Under the pieces are notes generated by a model. That model worked only from the letters and a program-made list of their open reading frames with translations, ran no database searches and was not told the origin of the DNA. This document shows, piece after piece, positions 1 through 11,575 of a stretch of 64,000 bases of DNA (positions within the stretch are counted from its first letter, which is position 1; each line of letters opens with the position of its first letter). Source of the stretch: Cercophora sp. LCS_1 (taxonomy: Eukaryota; Ascomycota; Sordariomycetes; Sordariales; Lasiosphaeriaceae). The position numbers were made by a program, and so were the translations under genes. Where the stretch lies: assembly GCA_036250225.1 (NCBI GenBank), contig JAPZLL010000035.1:186001-250000 (forward strand), in the 5' to 3' direction.

Positions 1-394
1 ATATCGTCGAGACTTTTACGTACATTGCTCCCGAGTATATCGTGTGTACCCTTTCTTTCCCCTCTCTGTCTCATACAATCAGCTGACTTTTTTTTTCAGA
101 ACAACAATGTGTCGTCTCCGGATGGCGCACAGCGAGCTCTAGACTTTCTCTCTCGTGTGTGGGGGAACCAGAACATCACGATCCATCGGACGAGGTATCG
201 TGAGAATTACAGCTGGTTGAATTATGCTGGTATGGCTGGTAACAACATCATTGATCGGTATCGGTGGGAGGGTGGTTGTATTGTTCAACATGTAAGTTTT
301 TAACCTCCCAGATGTTTTGTCTCCTACAATGTGCCGGATGTATGCTGACGTTTATGCTTAGTGGGATCGAGGCGAGACATGGCCCACCGATTGA
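1..394 (+). CDS. 3' end of an unidentified protein-coding gene (partial)
   Basis: The 5' part lies outside the window. Reading from base 3, an open frame runs to base 41 (ending ...TYIAPEYI). A canonical intron follows at 42-99 (gtgtgt...ttttttcag), then an exon at 100-291, an intron at 292-361 (gtaagt...gcttag) and a terminal exon at 362-394 that ends WDRGETWPTD-stop. All three exons join in phase, and the last two introns have the length and signals seen throughout the window, so this is very likely a real C-terminus of about 88 residues. The visible sequence is rich in Asn, Arg, Trp and Tyr. I do not recognise the family and assign no function. Confidence 0.6.
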
Positions 395-497
395 ATGAGG
401 AATTAGCGGTTTGCCTTGTTTGTTTATAATTCAATTTCGAGGTAAAGAAAAGATGTTCGTGCTCTTGCGCTTTTCCTAGTTTTATCTACGCATTTCC

Positions 498-2156
498 TCA
501 GTACACCGGAACAGGAATCGAATCCAACTCTGGCAACCAAGACTCAACCGCCGGCTGGTCATAAACGCAATCCAGCACACCATCCTTCCACAAAGGTCTG
601 AGTGGCCAACCACACAGCTCTTGTTGGGTCCCCTTCAACGGCCCACCCAGAACCGTAGTATTCAGTCTCCCTGGATTAATTCCCTTCTCCACCCAGTCAA
701 TCAACGTCCCAAACAGATCCTGCGGAAACGGCCCATTCGGTTGTTGCGGATTCGGCCCACAGTGTCCAGCCCCAGGGATAAGAAAGAATCGATACCACTC
801 ATCCATCTTTGCAAAGCCCTCCCTCAGTCCAAGACCCGGATACATGGTCCTCCTCACCGCATCTAGGTAAACCACAGATGAGCCCGCCGAGATGCCCCCG
901 TCCGCTTCACCGTGCCAATGCAGCACCTTGCCTCCATGGTCCCTGTACTCGCTCAAATCCGGCCAATTCGTCTGCAACGTATCCGCAAACTTCTTCATCC
1001 CCTCCAGCATCCACTCCCTCAGCGTATCGCCCGTGACACCCTCCAAGTCCAACGTCCGATCCTGAACCTCCTTCAGAAACAGATTGACATACTGCAGTCC
1101 CAACCCGCCCGCCACAGCCCCCCATTTTGACGTTGTGACATTCCACGTCATCGCCGCATCCGCAAATCCACTACCCGGCCGAACGGGGATATACACCCTC
1201 CTTCCCTTGCCATCCTTGAGTCCCGCCAATATCTCCTCCGCCACTGTAACCGCCAACTCACCTACCCGTCCCTCAACCGCCGGTCCGCCCGCCCTCGCGG
1301 GACATTTGAACCCCCTCCCAACAACCCCTTTTATCTCGCTCCCACAAAGCTCACTCCGACTGACAACCCCATCCACCCTTCCATCCGCACCATCACACCC
1401 CTCAATCACCCCCCGATCCACCTCCTCCAACTCACACGGACCGCCTTCGTAGTGATGCTTCTGCTCCACCAAAAGCGGAAACAAATGCACAACCTGCAAC
1501 ATCGCCTGCCGCATCGCGGGCGCACCAGCCGCAACGCCATCCCATTCCCTCCCAAACCGCTGCGCCATGCTCAGCCCTTCCCTGCCTCCTTCGCTGCAAC
1601 CCTGGAAATACATCCACACCTTTTCCGTGCCGTAGAAACCGAGGGTCAATGCTTTACCGATGCGACCGAGTTCTCTGATCCCGTTGAATGCGTAAGAGTA
1701 GAGCATGTCGTAGTCCATCCTCCCTTCGGAGTGGAGGATGACGTCGGCGAGGTTGCGGAATCCGCCGTCTGTGGTGCCTGTTGCTGCGCCGTGGACGAGA
1801 CCGGGATAGAGGGAGCGTTCGCCCGAGGTGAGGGAGAGGCCGCCGCCGCCTGTTGCGAGGAAGCGGGATTTGAAGAAGGGAGTGGTGGGAAGAAAAAAGC
1901 GGAGGGTGATGGGGACCGAGGGGCGGTTGGTGCGGGTGTAGGAGAGGGTGATGTTGCAGAAGGTGAGGGAGGGGTGGCCTGGGGATGTGGCCGTCGCGGG
2001 GAGGGAGTAGTTTGAGACGATGGAGACTGTGATTGTTGAGGGGAGGAGGACGAGGCCTGGTGGGAGGGAGATGTGGGGGAGGATGGAGGGCGGTGTGCAG
2101 TCTGTTGCCAGCACGAGGGCTGGGAGGGCCCAGGGGAGGAGGTGGTGGAAATGCAT
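498..2156 (-). CDS. Secreted tannase / feruloyl esterase family protein
   Basis: Intronless 552-aa reading frame. Residues 1-17 (MHFHHLLPWALPALVLA) form a signal peptide. The nucleophile elbow GCSEGG lies at 186-191, with Ser188 preceded by Cys187. Near the C-terminus a GEADGGI segment supplies the likely catalytic Asp, and GAGHCG supplies the His followed by Cys. This is the CS-D-HC pattern of the tannase/feruloyl esterase family (PF07519), in which a disulfide joins the cysteines next to Ser and His. A conserved ATGGGG near residue 101 and GTTDGG near 127 also fit. The length is normal for the family (about 520-580 aa). The protein should hydrolyse gallate or hydroxycinnamate esters of plant tannins or hemicellulose outside the cell; which substrate it prefers cannot be read from sequence. 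Confidence 0.9.
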   Translation of the reverse strand: MHFHHLLPWALPALVLATDCTPPSILPHISLPPGLVLLPSTITVSIVSNYSLPATATSPGHPSLTFCNITLSYTRTNRPSVPITLRFFLPTTPFFKSRFLATGGGGLSLTSGERSLYPGLVHGAATGTTDGGFRNLADVILHSEGRMDYDMLYSYAFNGIRELGRIGKALTLGFYGTEKVWMYFQGCSEGGREGLSMAQRFGREWDGVAAGAPAMRQAMLQVVHLFPLLVEQKHHYEGGPCELEEVDRGVIEGCDGADGRVDGVVSRSELCGSEIKGVVGRGFKCPARAGGPAVEGRVGELAVTVAEEILAGLKDGKGRRVYIPVRPGSGFADAAMTWNVTTSKWGAVAGGLGLQYVNLFLKEVQDRTLDLEGVTGDTLREWMLEGMKKFADTLQTNWPDLSEYRDHGGKVLHWHGEADGGISAGSSVVYLDAVRRTMYPGLGLREGFAKMDEWYRFFLIPGAGHCGPNPQQPNGPFPQDLFGTLIDWVEKGINPGRLNTTVLGGPLKGTQQELCGWPLRPLWKDGVLDCVYDQPAVESWLPELDSIPVPVY

Positions 2157-2552
2157 CTTGGTGGTGTGATCTGGAGAGAAGAAGAAAAAGGTTCGAGATT
2201 TTGAGGGTTGAAATTTGAACTGTATACGCGTGGCTTCCCCACTTGTATGGTGGTGAGCCCCACGGGGGTAAATGCTGTGACATCAGTGCGTGTTATTAAT
2301 ATGGGCGGCGGTTGACCCGGCTGAATGCCGGCACCTGATATATCAAGGGCGTTGCTCAGCCTGCCTTGGATCCCTTCAATTCGAACTGTCTATGGTCTTA
2401 TAGCCGTTTCCTTGCGTCTGTGAACCTCCGTTGCTCTTTAGTAACCTGTCAAGGAGGTTCAGTCTAAACTTACCCAAACGACCATCTTGGGCCTCCTTTG
2501 TCGACGGTTTCAGGATTAGGCCTAATGACTGCGAGAATGTATACAAAAGCTC
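2157..2552. other. Intergenic: upstream region of the tannase-like gene
   Basis: About 400 bases between the tannase-like start codon and the last stop of the decayed HET gene. Both neighbours are on the minus strand, so this should hold the promoter and 5' leader of the esterase gene. No convincing coding frame, RNA gene or repeat was seen. Confidence 0.5.
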
Positions 2553-4795
2553 TCACGTCAAAATCAGAAAAGGAGCAACCGAATGACTATCAGTAACAGG
2601 GCGGAACATTGTTGGAATACACCCCAGGATCACAATCCGAGATAACAGCATGAATATCCTGCGAGCCGTGGGCCATTGGATGCACCGATTAGCGAGCTCG
2701 TCCACGGCCTCGAGATATTCAGGGTCTGATTGTATTTCCTCAACGCGACGGTTGCGTTCGCCTTCGAGTTCGCGTTCCCCTTCAAAGTCTCACTGCCGAA
2801 TGCCGAGATCTAGGACAAAAGTCGCCGCGCCAAAGTGTCTCTTCCGTGCGGTGTTGATCGCTAAGAGCTCCAGTCGTCCTAGAATCGGTGCTGTGATTAA
2901 CTCCACTCTTTCCTCGAAACTTCCGGTATCCCTGCTGGCGCTGTGGGATTGGTATTCCACGCGAAGCAATCTCTCAATCCCTTCATCACTCCGGTACCTA
3001 GGTCTGATTTTTGTGTGCTGTGGAGTGGGCTCTCGCGTCCTCTGCGTGAATACGTCGACAACCCAAAAACCATCGGGGACGTCCCGGCGACAATCTTGAT
3101 CTTCGCACCACCGAAGCTATTCATCTACCTCTTCGTCCCCAAGATGCTCGGCTAGTGCCTCCCCACTCCTGTTCTTGATCTCCACTGGTCCGGCGCCGAT
3201 GTTCATTGACAATCCACGCAAGAACCCTTTCCTTGATCGTTGCTCTGCCCCACCTCAGCTTGCAGGTTCCTACAATGCTCTTGTCCTTGCCAGTGTGGTC
3301 CGAACAGTATTCAAACCTCACATCTTTTAATTTGCCCTCCAACCACTTTGCTCGCCTCGCCTCCCTCTTGACCCTGAGAATCAACGCGCTGGTGACCGGA
3401 ATCAAATACCCGAGGCCTGTCACGGTCAAGTCGTTGATTGCGGCTACGCGGTACCGTTTTCCCGCCTTGGGTACTACTTTGAGCACCCTCTGTATCGCAG
3501 CGACTCTATCTCCGTGGTAAGAGGAAAGCAACTTCAGCAGGAAGGCCAGGATACTCGGCCTCAGACGCTCGCTTCCCAGCACCACCTCCAGCACCGTGTC
3601 GCCAATCTCTTGGCGCCCTTTCCATTTGATCAACGCTGGCAGTAACCGGAGAATGGTATCGGAATCCCCCCTCTTGAGTGCCGTTACTAATCCCAATCCT
3701 GTGATTGGAACCCGATCTCCATACTGGTCCAAAATGGCCTCTACCAACCGGTCTTGCTGTCGCATAATTCGTCACCCTCCCCCCGTAATTTGAATCCGAT
3801 CTGCGCAGTGCTTTAGAACCAGCCTCACCATCCTCGGTCCCTCTCTGTCCACTCTGTCCATCGCCCCATTCATCATCTCTTGTGGTTTCAACACCTTGTC
3901 ACTATATCGCTTCAGGGTCAGCCTGACCACCCTCAACCCTTCCAGGCCCTTCCTTCTCGCCGCCGCACATACCACGGCACTTGTTATCTGAACTTGATCC
4001 CGGTAAAAGTCAGACAGAATCCTGACCATAGCCGACGCATAGACAGGATTGTCAATCGCCGCGACCATCACTTTTGCAGTGATGGGAACCTTGTCGCCGC
4101 ACCGATCCAAGAAGCTTCGGAGAAGTGCATCGGACCTCCAGACATCGAACAACGGCCCCGTGCCTGGTGGCATCCACGGCACGTTTTCCCAGCCCGCCGG
4201 GCTCGAAGGCCAAACCTCACTGATTTTGGGGTGCCACAGCGCCTTGGCGACTACGCTGCTCAGGGTGAGTGCCCTCTCCCCAAAATGCGCCACGAGGCGA
4301 GTTCTCGGCAGCAGCCCGAATGGCCTGCAGTGCTCGAGAGATCTGGCCCTTGCCGTATTCGCCTTGCTGACAAATATCCGTGGGTTCTTCGAGCCAAACA
4401 ATGACGCCTCTTGCCGAGGCATAGATCCATGCCATAAGCTGAACTTGGTCTGTTTTCTCGTTGTTATCCTCTTGGTTGATGCAGAGAGCGTCAACCCACA
4501 GAAAACGAGGCAGCGCTGGGTCTCGAGGCCTGGTCGGTATCGCGTGGCAGTTCTGGCGAATTGGAAGGCAGGCGCCATCAGCTATCATGCGGTGCGTGTT
4601 CGGGGGAGGGCCCCAGACGTACGAAACTGCTTCATAGAGGTGCAGTCCTTTTCGCGGGTCGAGAAGGTGATAGTCAACGAGCTTGCACTCGATTGGTGCA
4701 TGGTCATCGCGGCTTGGCAGCAACTGGAGCAGACGAATGTGGCTGTCGGGCAAGGGCGAGCAAGTATAGACGGGGAGCATCTTGCTGGTGCGCAT
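2553..4795 (-). pseudogene. Decayed HET-domain gene with GDxVxIT-type repeats
   Basis: The best start is the Met at 4795 (MRTSKMLPVYTCSPL). The first ~170 codons show HET-domain blocks: LYEAVSYVWG, LPRFLWVDALCINQ and ARGVIVWLEE, ending in ALQAIRAAAENS. That frame stops at 4217 before the usual second half of HET, which normally carries an RxWFxRxWxxQE-like block. From about 4200 another frame encodes a repeat array with units such as LDRCGDKVPIT, LSDFYRDQVQIT and LKHCADRIQIT. It is cut by an in-frame TGA at 3772-3774 and then resumes in the same frame (LDQYGDRVPIT) down to about 3121. Below 3200 coding-like sequence continues in a shifted frame, broken by TAG at 3117-3119 and TGA at 2790-2792, to a final TGA at 2553. 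The frame changes and stops cannot be joined by plausible introns. HET proteins trigger incompatibility cell death; this copy is most likely dead. The boundaries are approximate. Confidence 0.6.
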
Positions 4796-5234
4796 CCGGC
4801 TCTGCATCCGCGGGCAGGCCAGATTTGTGGGTGTCATCAAGGTGCAGGTGCAGGGAGCGAGGACGGGGGAGGGGTGCTGCCTGGGGGCCGCGCGACAGGG
4901 GACAAGAGCAGCGCCCCCTCTTTCCTCCTGTGATCGAAACGCGCCCAATCACAGCAGACCAATACCGACCCTTCACAAGAGCAACCCTTCACTACCTTCT
5001 GCTAGCATGGGAGAAACAGGTGACGATAAGTGGTTTCTTTTCTGTCCATGGAGAATGGTGAATAACGCAACATCGACATGCATCCGTCCTTTTTAACCCC
5101 CCACCCACCAACATGCAAACGCTCCCACCAGCCCAAGCCATTTGCATCCGGCAAACCAAGCGCACCCGTGATCCCATACAATACACAAAGTTTACACGAA
5201 GACAGTTTTTACCGTCCAGGAGCCGGATGATGTC
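4796..5234. other. Intergenic between Zn2Cys6 factor and decayed HET gene
   Basis: About 440 bases covering the 3' flank of the HET pseudogene's upstream side and the 3' end of the downstream-lying regulator region. Open frames here have no coding character that I can support. No repeats or RNA genes were seen. Confidence 0.4.
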
Positions 5235-7527
5235 TTAGATCTGGTGTATGAACCCACCATTCTGGAGGAAGCGAACCTGGTGCTCCCTGAGGTCTGCCCA
5301 GCTCCTTAACTCTTCTTCTTCGTCCTGCGTCGTCATGACTCCATCGCTCGCCGCTCCGCCAGCCACCCCAGCAGTAGCTCCACTTCCTGGACCCGTCTTT
5401 TCCAGTCTCATCAAGATGCCCAAGAATCCACTGAGTACCTCCTCGGCCTTGATCGCAACCGGCCCCTTCCGCTCCGATGCATCATTGAGCAGCGTGCTTG
5501 CGACCTGACGGATCTTGTTGATCAGCGAGCCGCCGTTGGGCTCCATGCTTCGTTGCGAGATGGACGTGAGCACAGTCACGAGGTGCTGCACGATCAGTTC
5601 ACGCTCGGTGGACATGCCCGCATCAATGGGGTCGGGTCGTTCGGACGCCGCCTGAAGCGCTGCTGCGGCAACGCTCTTGCTGGCGCCGCCGTCCCCTGGC
5701 GCGTAGACCTGAGCCGCTTGAGCGCGCATGTGGTCTCGATGAGCATCGCGGAGGTTGAGATAGCGCTCGACGTAGTAGGAGCGTGTTGCGAGCTGCGAGA
5801 CGTGGATATTTGCCTTTTGGATCTGATACTGAAGCAGACGGCGACGCTCTGGCTGGTTTTCCAGGAGGAGCCGAATGTCGGTTGGCGGTTGGGGTGCTGG
5901 GTACGCTGGCGGACAGTACTGGAACTGGTAGACATCATCAAAGTCGTTTGCTTGACCGTTCGCCTGTCCGGGGTTAAAGTTGAGGGAAAGCTCTCGTGGC
6001 ATGTTATCCAGCACTTGCTTGACCGCCTGGAGACAGTCGTCAAGCATCGCCTTCTGATCCTGGAAAGGGAGACTGTTAATCCCGTAGGAAAGCTCGACGC
6101 TGACAAGCCCGTTCATCGTCATGTAGATCTTGATGGCCTGGTTGAACCCTGTCATCATCGAGACAACCCCTTCGGGTTGTACTAGGATTTGCGAAGGCAG
6201 GATGTATCGGTCGTCGACTTCGGCGGGCAAGTCCGGGTACGGCTCGGTCGGGGTGGGCGGAGGTAATACGATCTCGCTCTGAGGCGCCCCGAGTTGAACC
6301 ATGGACCGGATGCCCAGGAACATACACCAAAAGATCCTCCTGCCGAGTTGGTCTTGGACGTGGTCGAATGGCGGACCTCGGTACGTCACACCATATATCG
6401 ATGATCCCAGATCTCTAGGCTTGTGGTAGCCCATCTCCCGAATGAAGGACATTGTCTCCGTCATAAAGCGCCGGCATATCTTCCAATGCATCGTGTAGCC
6501 CGCCGCAAGACCAAGGAAGTAGCTTGTCGCTGCATCATAGACCGTGACCTCGTCTTTGCTGTAAAACATTGGGCCGCGAGCCTCAAGGGCCACAGATCGA
6601 CAGCGCTCTATCAGAGTAATGGCTTTCGGAAAGAGGTTTATGCCATGTTGCGCCTTGAGATGGAGCCGCGCCGACCTTGGGAAGGACGCAACCAAGAACC
6701 CAATCATGCTTGCTAGCAGCGCAAGAAACTCCCTATTTGTTTGGTCCTCCCGCTTGAAGAGCGACTTGCGAAACGTAGGCTCGTGAGGAAACGGTGTCAG
6801 GGGATGTATGTATGTAAAGAAGTCGTCAATGAGCAGCTTGAGGACCGGCAAAGGCGCAATGGATTCGGCATCGAGCACCCCTTGCGTCCCTTGTGCTCCG
6901 GCAATCGATACAAGCGTCTCTGCAGCATTGTGCGGGCCGGGGCTGAGGTGCGGCTCGAGACGGGGTTGCTTCGCAGCTTTTGCAGCTTCGGCGTGCTTGT
7001 TCGGTGGGCCGCGGCGTTTCATCGCTCGATTGAACGTGCAGTCGACGTTGAGGTCGCGACATGGTCGGCATGGTTGGGTCTCGTCACACTGGGAGAACAA
7101 ACGTCCGTTAGCTTGGGATGCCAATTGCAATTACTGGGAGACGCGCCTTGACTTTGCGCTGGCTGCACATATCGCACGCCCTCCGGAGCCGGGTGGCCTT
7201 GGGTCCCGCCTGTCCGGGGGGCGCGGTGGCGCTGCTGGGGAGATACGAGTCGCTGGAGCCCGAGTACAAAGGCGTCACCGGACTCGGGGTCGGGGCGAGC
7301 CCCGGACCGCTGACGGCGGCTTGGAGAGCTTGCAAGCCATGATGGGCGGCGGCGGCTGCAGCAGCGGCTGCGGTTTGCGGGTCGGAGGACACGAGATCGG
7401 CGAGAAATTGGGAGTGGGCGCCGGGTTGGAGTTGCGATTGTGGCGTTTGCTGGTCGTGGTGCTGGTCGTGTTTAATTGGCGAGGCGGTTGCGCCGCCAGT
7501 GGGCGTTGACGACGGTGGATAGGACAT
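5235..7527 (-). CDS. Zn2Cys6 fungal-specific transcription factor (744 aa, two exons)
   Basis: Exon 1 (7527-7147) encodes 127 residues: a Gln/Ala/Pro-rich N-terminus with a poly-Ala run, then the first half of the zinc cluster, RRACDMCSQRKVK. Exon 2 (7088-5235) resumes at CDETQPCRPC. Joined at these borders the cluster is C118-x2-C121-x6-C128-x5-C134-x2-C137-x6-C144, a perfect Zn2Cys6 pattern, followed by a basic linker (MKRRGPPNKHAEAAK). The middle-homology (fungal_trans) domain starts near residue 195 with FFTYIHPLTPFPHEPTF. The join needs a GC-AG intron (7146-7089); the GT donor 12 bases further on would insert four residues into the cluster. The protein should be a nuclear DNA-binding regulator. 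The cluster and the PHEP region resemble sugar or cellulase regulators of the COL-26/BglR type, but that is a weak memory-based impression, so no symbol is given. Confidence 0.85.
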
Positions 7528-7932
7528 CGGACACCGCCGCTGCTATTTTCCAAGACGGAGAAGCTTCGGGACGGGTGAAGCTCGGGTGTTTTGCTCGATG
7601 CTGCAAAACCGCAGCTTGATGCTGGTTGCGCTTGGTGGGGCAGAAGCCGCCCGGTCACGTGCAACGCGCCATCCTCAAATTCTTGGCAGCAGTGTTGAAA
7701 AGCGTCCGTTGAGCCACAAACCTTGAGCGCAAAACCCAATCCTGAACGATCTCGATGTTTTCTTTTTGGAGTTGGTTGCACCCACGAGATACATTCCAGC
7801 GACGTATAACATACCTTCAACATAAGTCCCCCTTGGCTGTTATCCACTCTCACCAAGCTATTCTCGCTTGACTTTGCCCTCCAATACCTACCTAAACCCT
7901 GAGCCGCATTTGTGCTGCTCCGGCCCCCGATC
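7528..7932. other. Intergenic: upstream region of the Zn2Cys6 gene
   Basis: About 400 bases between the start of the transcription factor and the stop of the kinase gene, both on the minus strand. It should contain the regulator's promoter and the kinase 3' UTR. No coding frame or repeat is supported. Confidence 0.45.
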
Positions 7933-10900
7933 CTAAGGCGGTCCCGAATCTCCTTGCTCTTCATCTAGACGGATCTCTGAGGCGGGTGAAACGATGAGAC
8001 TCAAGGCAACATCGCTTGATGAATTCGAGAAACTCGTAGCCTCCCCCAAGCCCGCAGCCTTGTTTGAGCGCCTGACGCTTCTAACAAAAAAATTGGGGGT
8101 CTCTAGTGGCGTGCCTATACCCTTCCACATGTAGCCGGCATCAATCCGGGCCTGATTGACGATACGTTGAAGCTCTTCGTGGACCTCAGGAGCCTCGGCG
8201 CGTTTCTCCGGGGATATCCGAAGAAGGCGGCCCTCGACAAGATCGAGCAATGCCGCGAGTATAGTGCCCTGCTGGCAACGTGGGTCCATCCTCAAAACCT
8301 CCAGAGCCTTCACGACCATGGGATTGACTTGGAACCGGCCTTTGGTGTTCCGCTGGAAAAAGCTTCCCGGAGGTGCTTTTGGGTCGTTCTTGGTCTCAGA
8401 ACTCCTCCGACTCCGGAATGTCGCGACGGCTCCGAGTCCGAAAAGGAGCCACACGGTGCACTCGAGCAGCACGCAGCCCACGGACCACATGTCATAACGC
8501 CGGGATCTTGGTTGTTTGGTTTGGCCATCGTATTGGGCTTCAGGCGCTTCATAGACAAAAGCGACTTCTCCGGTGTCCGTCGCGAGGTGTATCAAGTCTG
8601 TTCCTTGCTCCAGGAACTCGGAAACTCCAATATCTGCAAGCACAAGGGTTCCATGGCTACCGGGGCCCTCCACTGAGGCCGGAAAGTGTAGGATGTTCTG
8701 GGGCTTGATATCGACGTGTCTGATGTTCTTTTCGTGAAGAACCTGAATCGTGTCAATGAGGCCAAGGACTTGTTCGAGTAGCCACATGACGAAATCCTGT
8801 GTTCTTGGTGACGAGTCTTCAAGTTCCCAAAAGTCCGACAGGTTCCCTCCCTCCGCCCAGGGAAAGATGAAGCAGCGAAACGACCCCCTCTCGCAACTTG
8901 CCAGCAGCTTGATGAGGTTCGGGTGTCCGAGGTCTTCGACCTTCCTCAGATTGTCCCTCTCACGGCTGAAAACGTCCTCGGACTGAACCTCCTTGATTGC
9001 AACACAGGATGCCGGTTTGTCCTAGATTACGTCAACACCTCAGGGCTAGATGCGCTTTTGTGGCGCATCGAATTCACGCGACAAGGACAGAGTACGAGAC
9101 AAATACTTACTTTGGTGGGCCAAAGCTGATGAGCTGGATGAAGCCATGCCTGGTAGACATAGAATCCATATCCCTTCACTTTGAGGATACTCTTCACGAT
9201 CGGCAAGGGGCAATTTGGGTCGAGCGTGAGGTCCTTGCTAGTGGCATCCAAAACCGGCGCGAGGACAAGCCATTGTTTCTCTAGGAAGTCTCGGACTCTT
9301 CGCTCATCCCAAGACTTGAATGCCGGGAACTCTTTAGGGGCTTCGCCATCGGACTTCACCGAGATGAGGACTGATAATTCCCCAGGCTTGCGACTGAGCG
9401 GAAGGTCCTGATCTGTAATGTTGTCTTTGCAGATCAGCTCACTACTCGTCGACCCCTGGCCGATCAGCGCGAGAACGGCAAACACCTTTCTCGCCTGGTT
9501 GAAACTTTTGTCGAGAAGCGAGTTCTCGGGCGACGACTGGTCCTCGGTAAGTCCGCACTGAACCACCTCGTCCTCGTCGCGCTGCGCCTTGATCCGCTGC
9601 ACGTCCTCCTCCCAATGTGACCACTCGTCCAGATCAACCGGAACGCGGAGCCGGGGTTGATCAGCATCAGCGGTGTCGTGATGTTCGCTGCTGAAAACAG
9701 TACCCTGTGATTCATTGCTTTCACTCCCGCTTTCGTTCTCCTTGCCGTCGTCGCTGCAGTAATCGGCACGCACGAGGAAGAGAAAACAATGCCATCTGAC
9801 GGAGGTGGCGAGAGACATGTCTTTTGATGTTGCTGGTTTCCATCAGGCACAAGTGGCAGGAAGTTTTTGGCTCATCCCAACGTGGCCGACTAAACAGGCG
9901 CAGCTGTTGTTGTAACCCGCTCGGTTCTATCCCATGGTCACTGAGCAAATGATTTCTGAAGTTCGACGGGCTTAGATCCACCTTGTGGCCAACGGTACTA
10001 CAAAAGAACTCAACTCTATGGCAATGGGACTCGTGGCTGAACCATGAGTTGACATTCTCAAAGAGATGGCTGTCCAGTTGGCAATCGGGATATGTGCACA
10101 CAAAGGGCTGGAGATCTCTGAGGACATGATCGCTATACACATGATTAGTTGACCGAAACGCAGGAAGCTCCACGCAGGTTGGAAAATGGGATTTACCTCC
10201 ATGCCCTTTCCGTTCTAATGTTGACAGGTATGCAGTAATAGCTGCACTTGAAACGGACCATCGGGGTGCCGTCGGCTCTCAAGGGTCGGGGCGGGACTTT
10301 GATTTTGATCTCTTTGGTGATGACACTTCCTGCCACGGACGTCCTTGAGCTGTCCCCGACAACCGGCTGAAAGGTCAGGCGCTGTCCGTTGCTGTCCACA
10401 ACTGGTCCAAGCCTCGATTCGAGAATCGTCGTTCCTTTAGTGGACTCCACAACGGGTTTGTCGTCCAGTTCCTCCTGTCGATCCACTAGAGTCCACGATG
10501 TCTTCTCTTTGACGGAATCTTGGTTCACCTGCACGGGGTCAGGTTTCGTTTCGAGCCGTTCGCTATGCATTTTGCGATACTTGAGGAGGTCTCGGCGCCG
10601 CGTCACCATCCTTGCCAGCCGCCCCTGAACCGATTGCGCAAGGGAAGGAAATTTGTCCTGAACATAGCGGAAGTCATAGGCCGCGTAAGGTGACAGTTCT
10701 TCATTTTCCTTTAGACGATCCATGGGTGCGGGTTTCCGGAGCGGAAGCTTGTACAAGCAGTCGATGGCAAACCGAGTCGCTCTTAGCCAAGCCGCCAACG
10801 GTGAAGATGGCGGCATTGGTAGATTCAGTGCGGTCCCATCAATCTCGGGTTCCGAGTCTGAGGATACTTCCCATGGCGAGTTTGAACCTTCGGAGTCGGC

Positions 10901-11284
10901 ACTTACATCATCGTGATCAGGAAGGGCGACGGTTGGGGAGGTGCCGGTCGTCGCAAACCAACGTGGGCCATCTGCGAGCTGGGCCGCCAGGATTCCGAGT
11001 ATTCTAATAGTCTCGGGGCTTGGTAAGTCGTCATCTCATCGCGGGGGTACTTCTCAGTTTCTTACCGCCTGTTTGTATGATGGTGCGTGTCGCAGCCGAT
11101 GATCCAGAGAGCGTGATGAATTTGGAGAACGAACAGCACCAACGCTCTCTGCCCAGAGGGAATACTTGTCGAATTCATCGAGCACCGAATTGTAGATAGG
11201 ACATCGTAAAAATTCCGCTGAGCCTACCACAGACTGAAATCGAGCATGGCAGAGAAGATGGCTATCGTAAGCAGATATCTCCAT
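7933..11284 (-). CDS. C2H2-like zinc-finger / protein-kinase fusion protein
   Basis: Exons: 11284-11066; 11011-10197 (intron 54 nt); 10132 to about 9760 (intron 64 nt, junction restores AWS-DHVLRDLQPF); then the kinase exons, with a clear intron at 9110-9022 and a last exon 9021-7933. The N-terminus (YSLWAESVGA, SLDHRLRHA) and the segment FKCSYYCIPV...DLQPFVCTYPDC...HCHRVEFF...HLCL...HVSRHLRQMALFSLPR match a fungal layout of degenerate C2H2 fingers. The kinase follows: Gly-loop KVKGYGFYVYQA, VAIK lysine, HVDIKPQN catalytic loop (HRD arginine replaced by Val), DIG in place of DFG, and APE. The frame changes between the finger and kinase parts near 9680-9765; either a weak intron (gtgccg...ttttcag) or a frameshift lies there. 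It is divergent from the esterase gene, with about 290 bases between start codons. A signalling role, possibly in recognition or cell death, is inferred from context. Confidence 0.7.
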
Positions 11285-11575
11285 TCTGGGGTCTTGGTGA
11301 GCATTTCTCGAAGTTGGCTGATGCCCGTGGGTCATTGTTGACGTCTGAAGCAGTAGAGTCACGCCGTAAGTTGGTAGGTAAGAGAAGAACGGAAAGTGAG
11401 GCTTCCCCGCCAATTCTTCTCGGATTCAATCAACAGCAAGCTAACAAGGTGCCTAACGGTCGTATATCTGGTTTTCTTCGTTTTCTAACATATCGCTCAG
11501 ATTCTGGCGACTGCGTTGGTGCTTGAAGTGCCCTGGTTTTACGCCATCAAAGGACCCAGGACTACTTAGCTCCGG
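11285..11575. promoter_or_regulatory. Shared intergenic region of divergent kinase and esterase genes
   Basis: Only about 290 bases separate the two divergent start codons, so the promoters must overlap or abut. No specific binding site was identified. Confidence 0.4.

Noticed and set aside
1646..2283. Two minus-strand frames over 200 codons overlapping the tannase-like gene in other frames.
   Set aside because: Pro/Ser/Arg/His-rich with no motif, and the overlapping frame has a signal peptide and a complete catalytic pattern.
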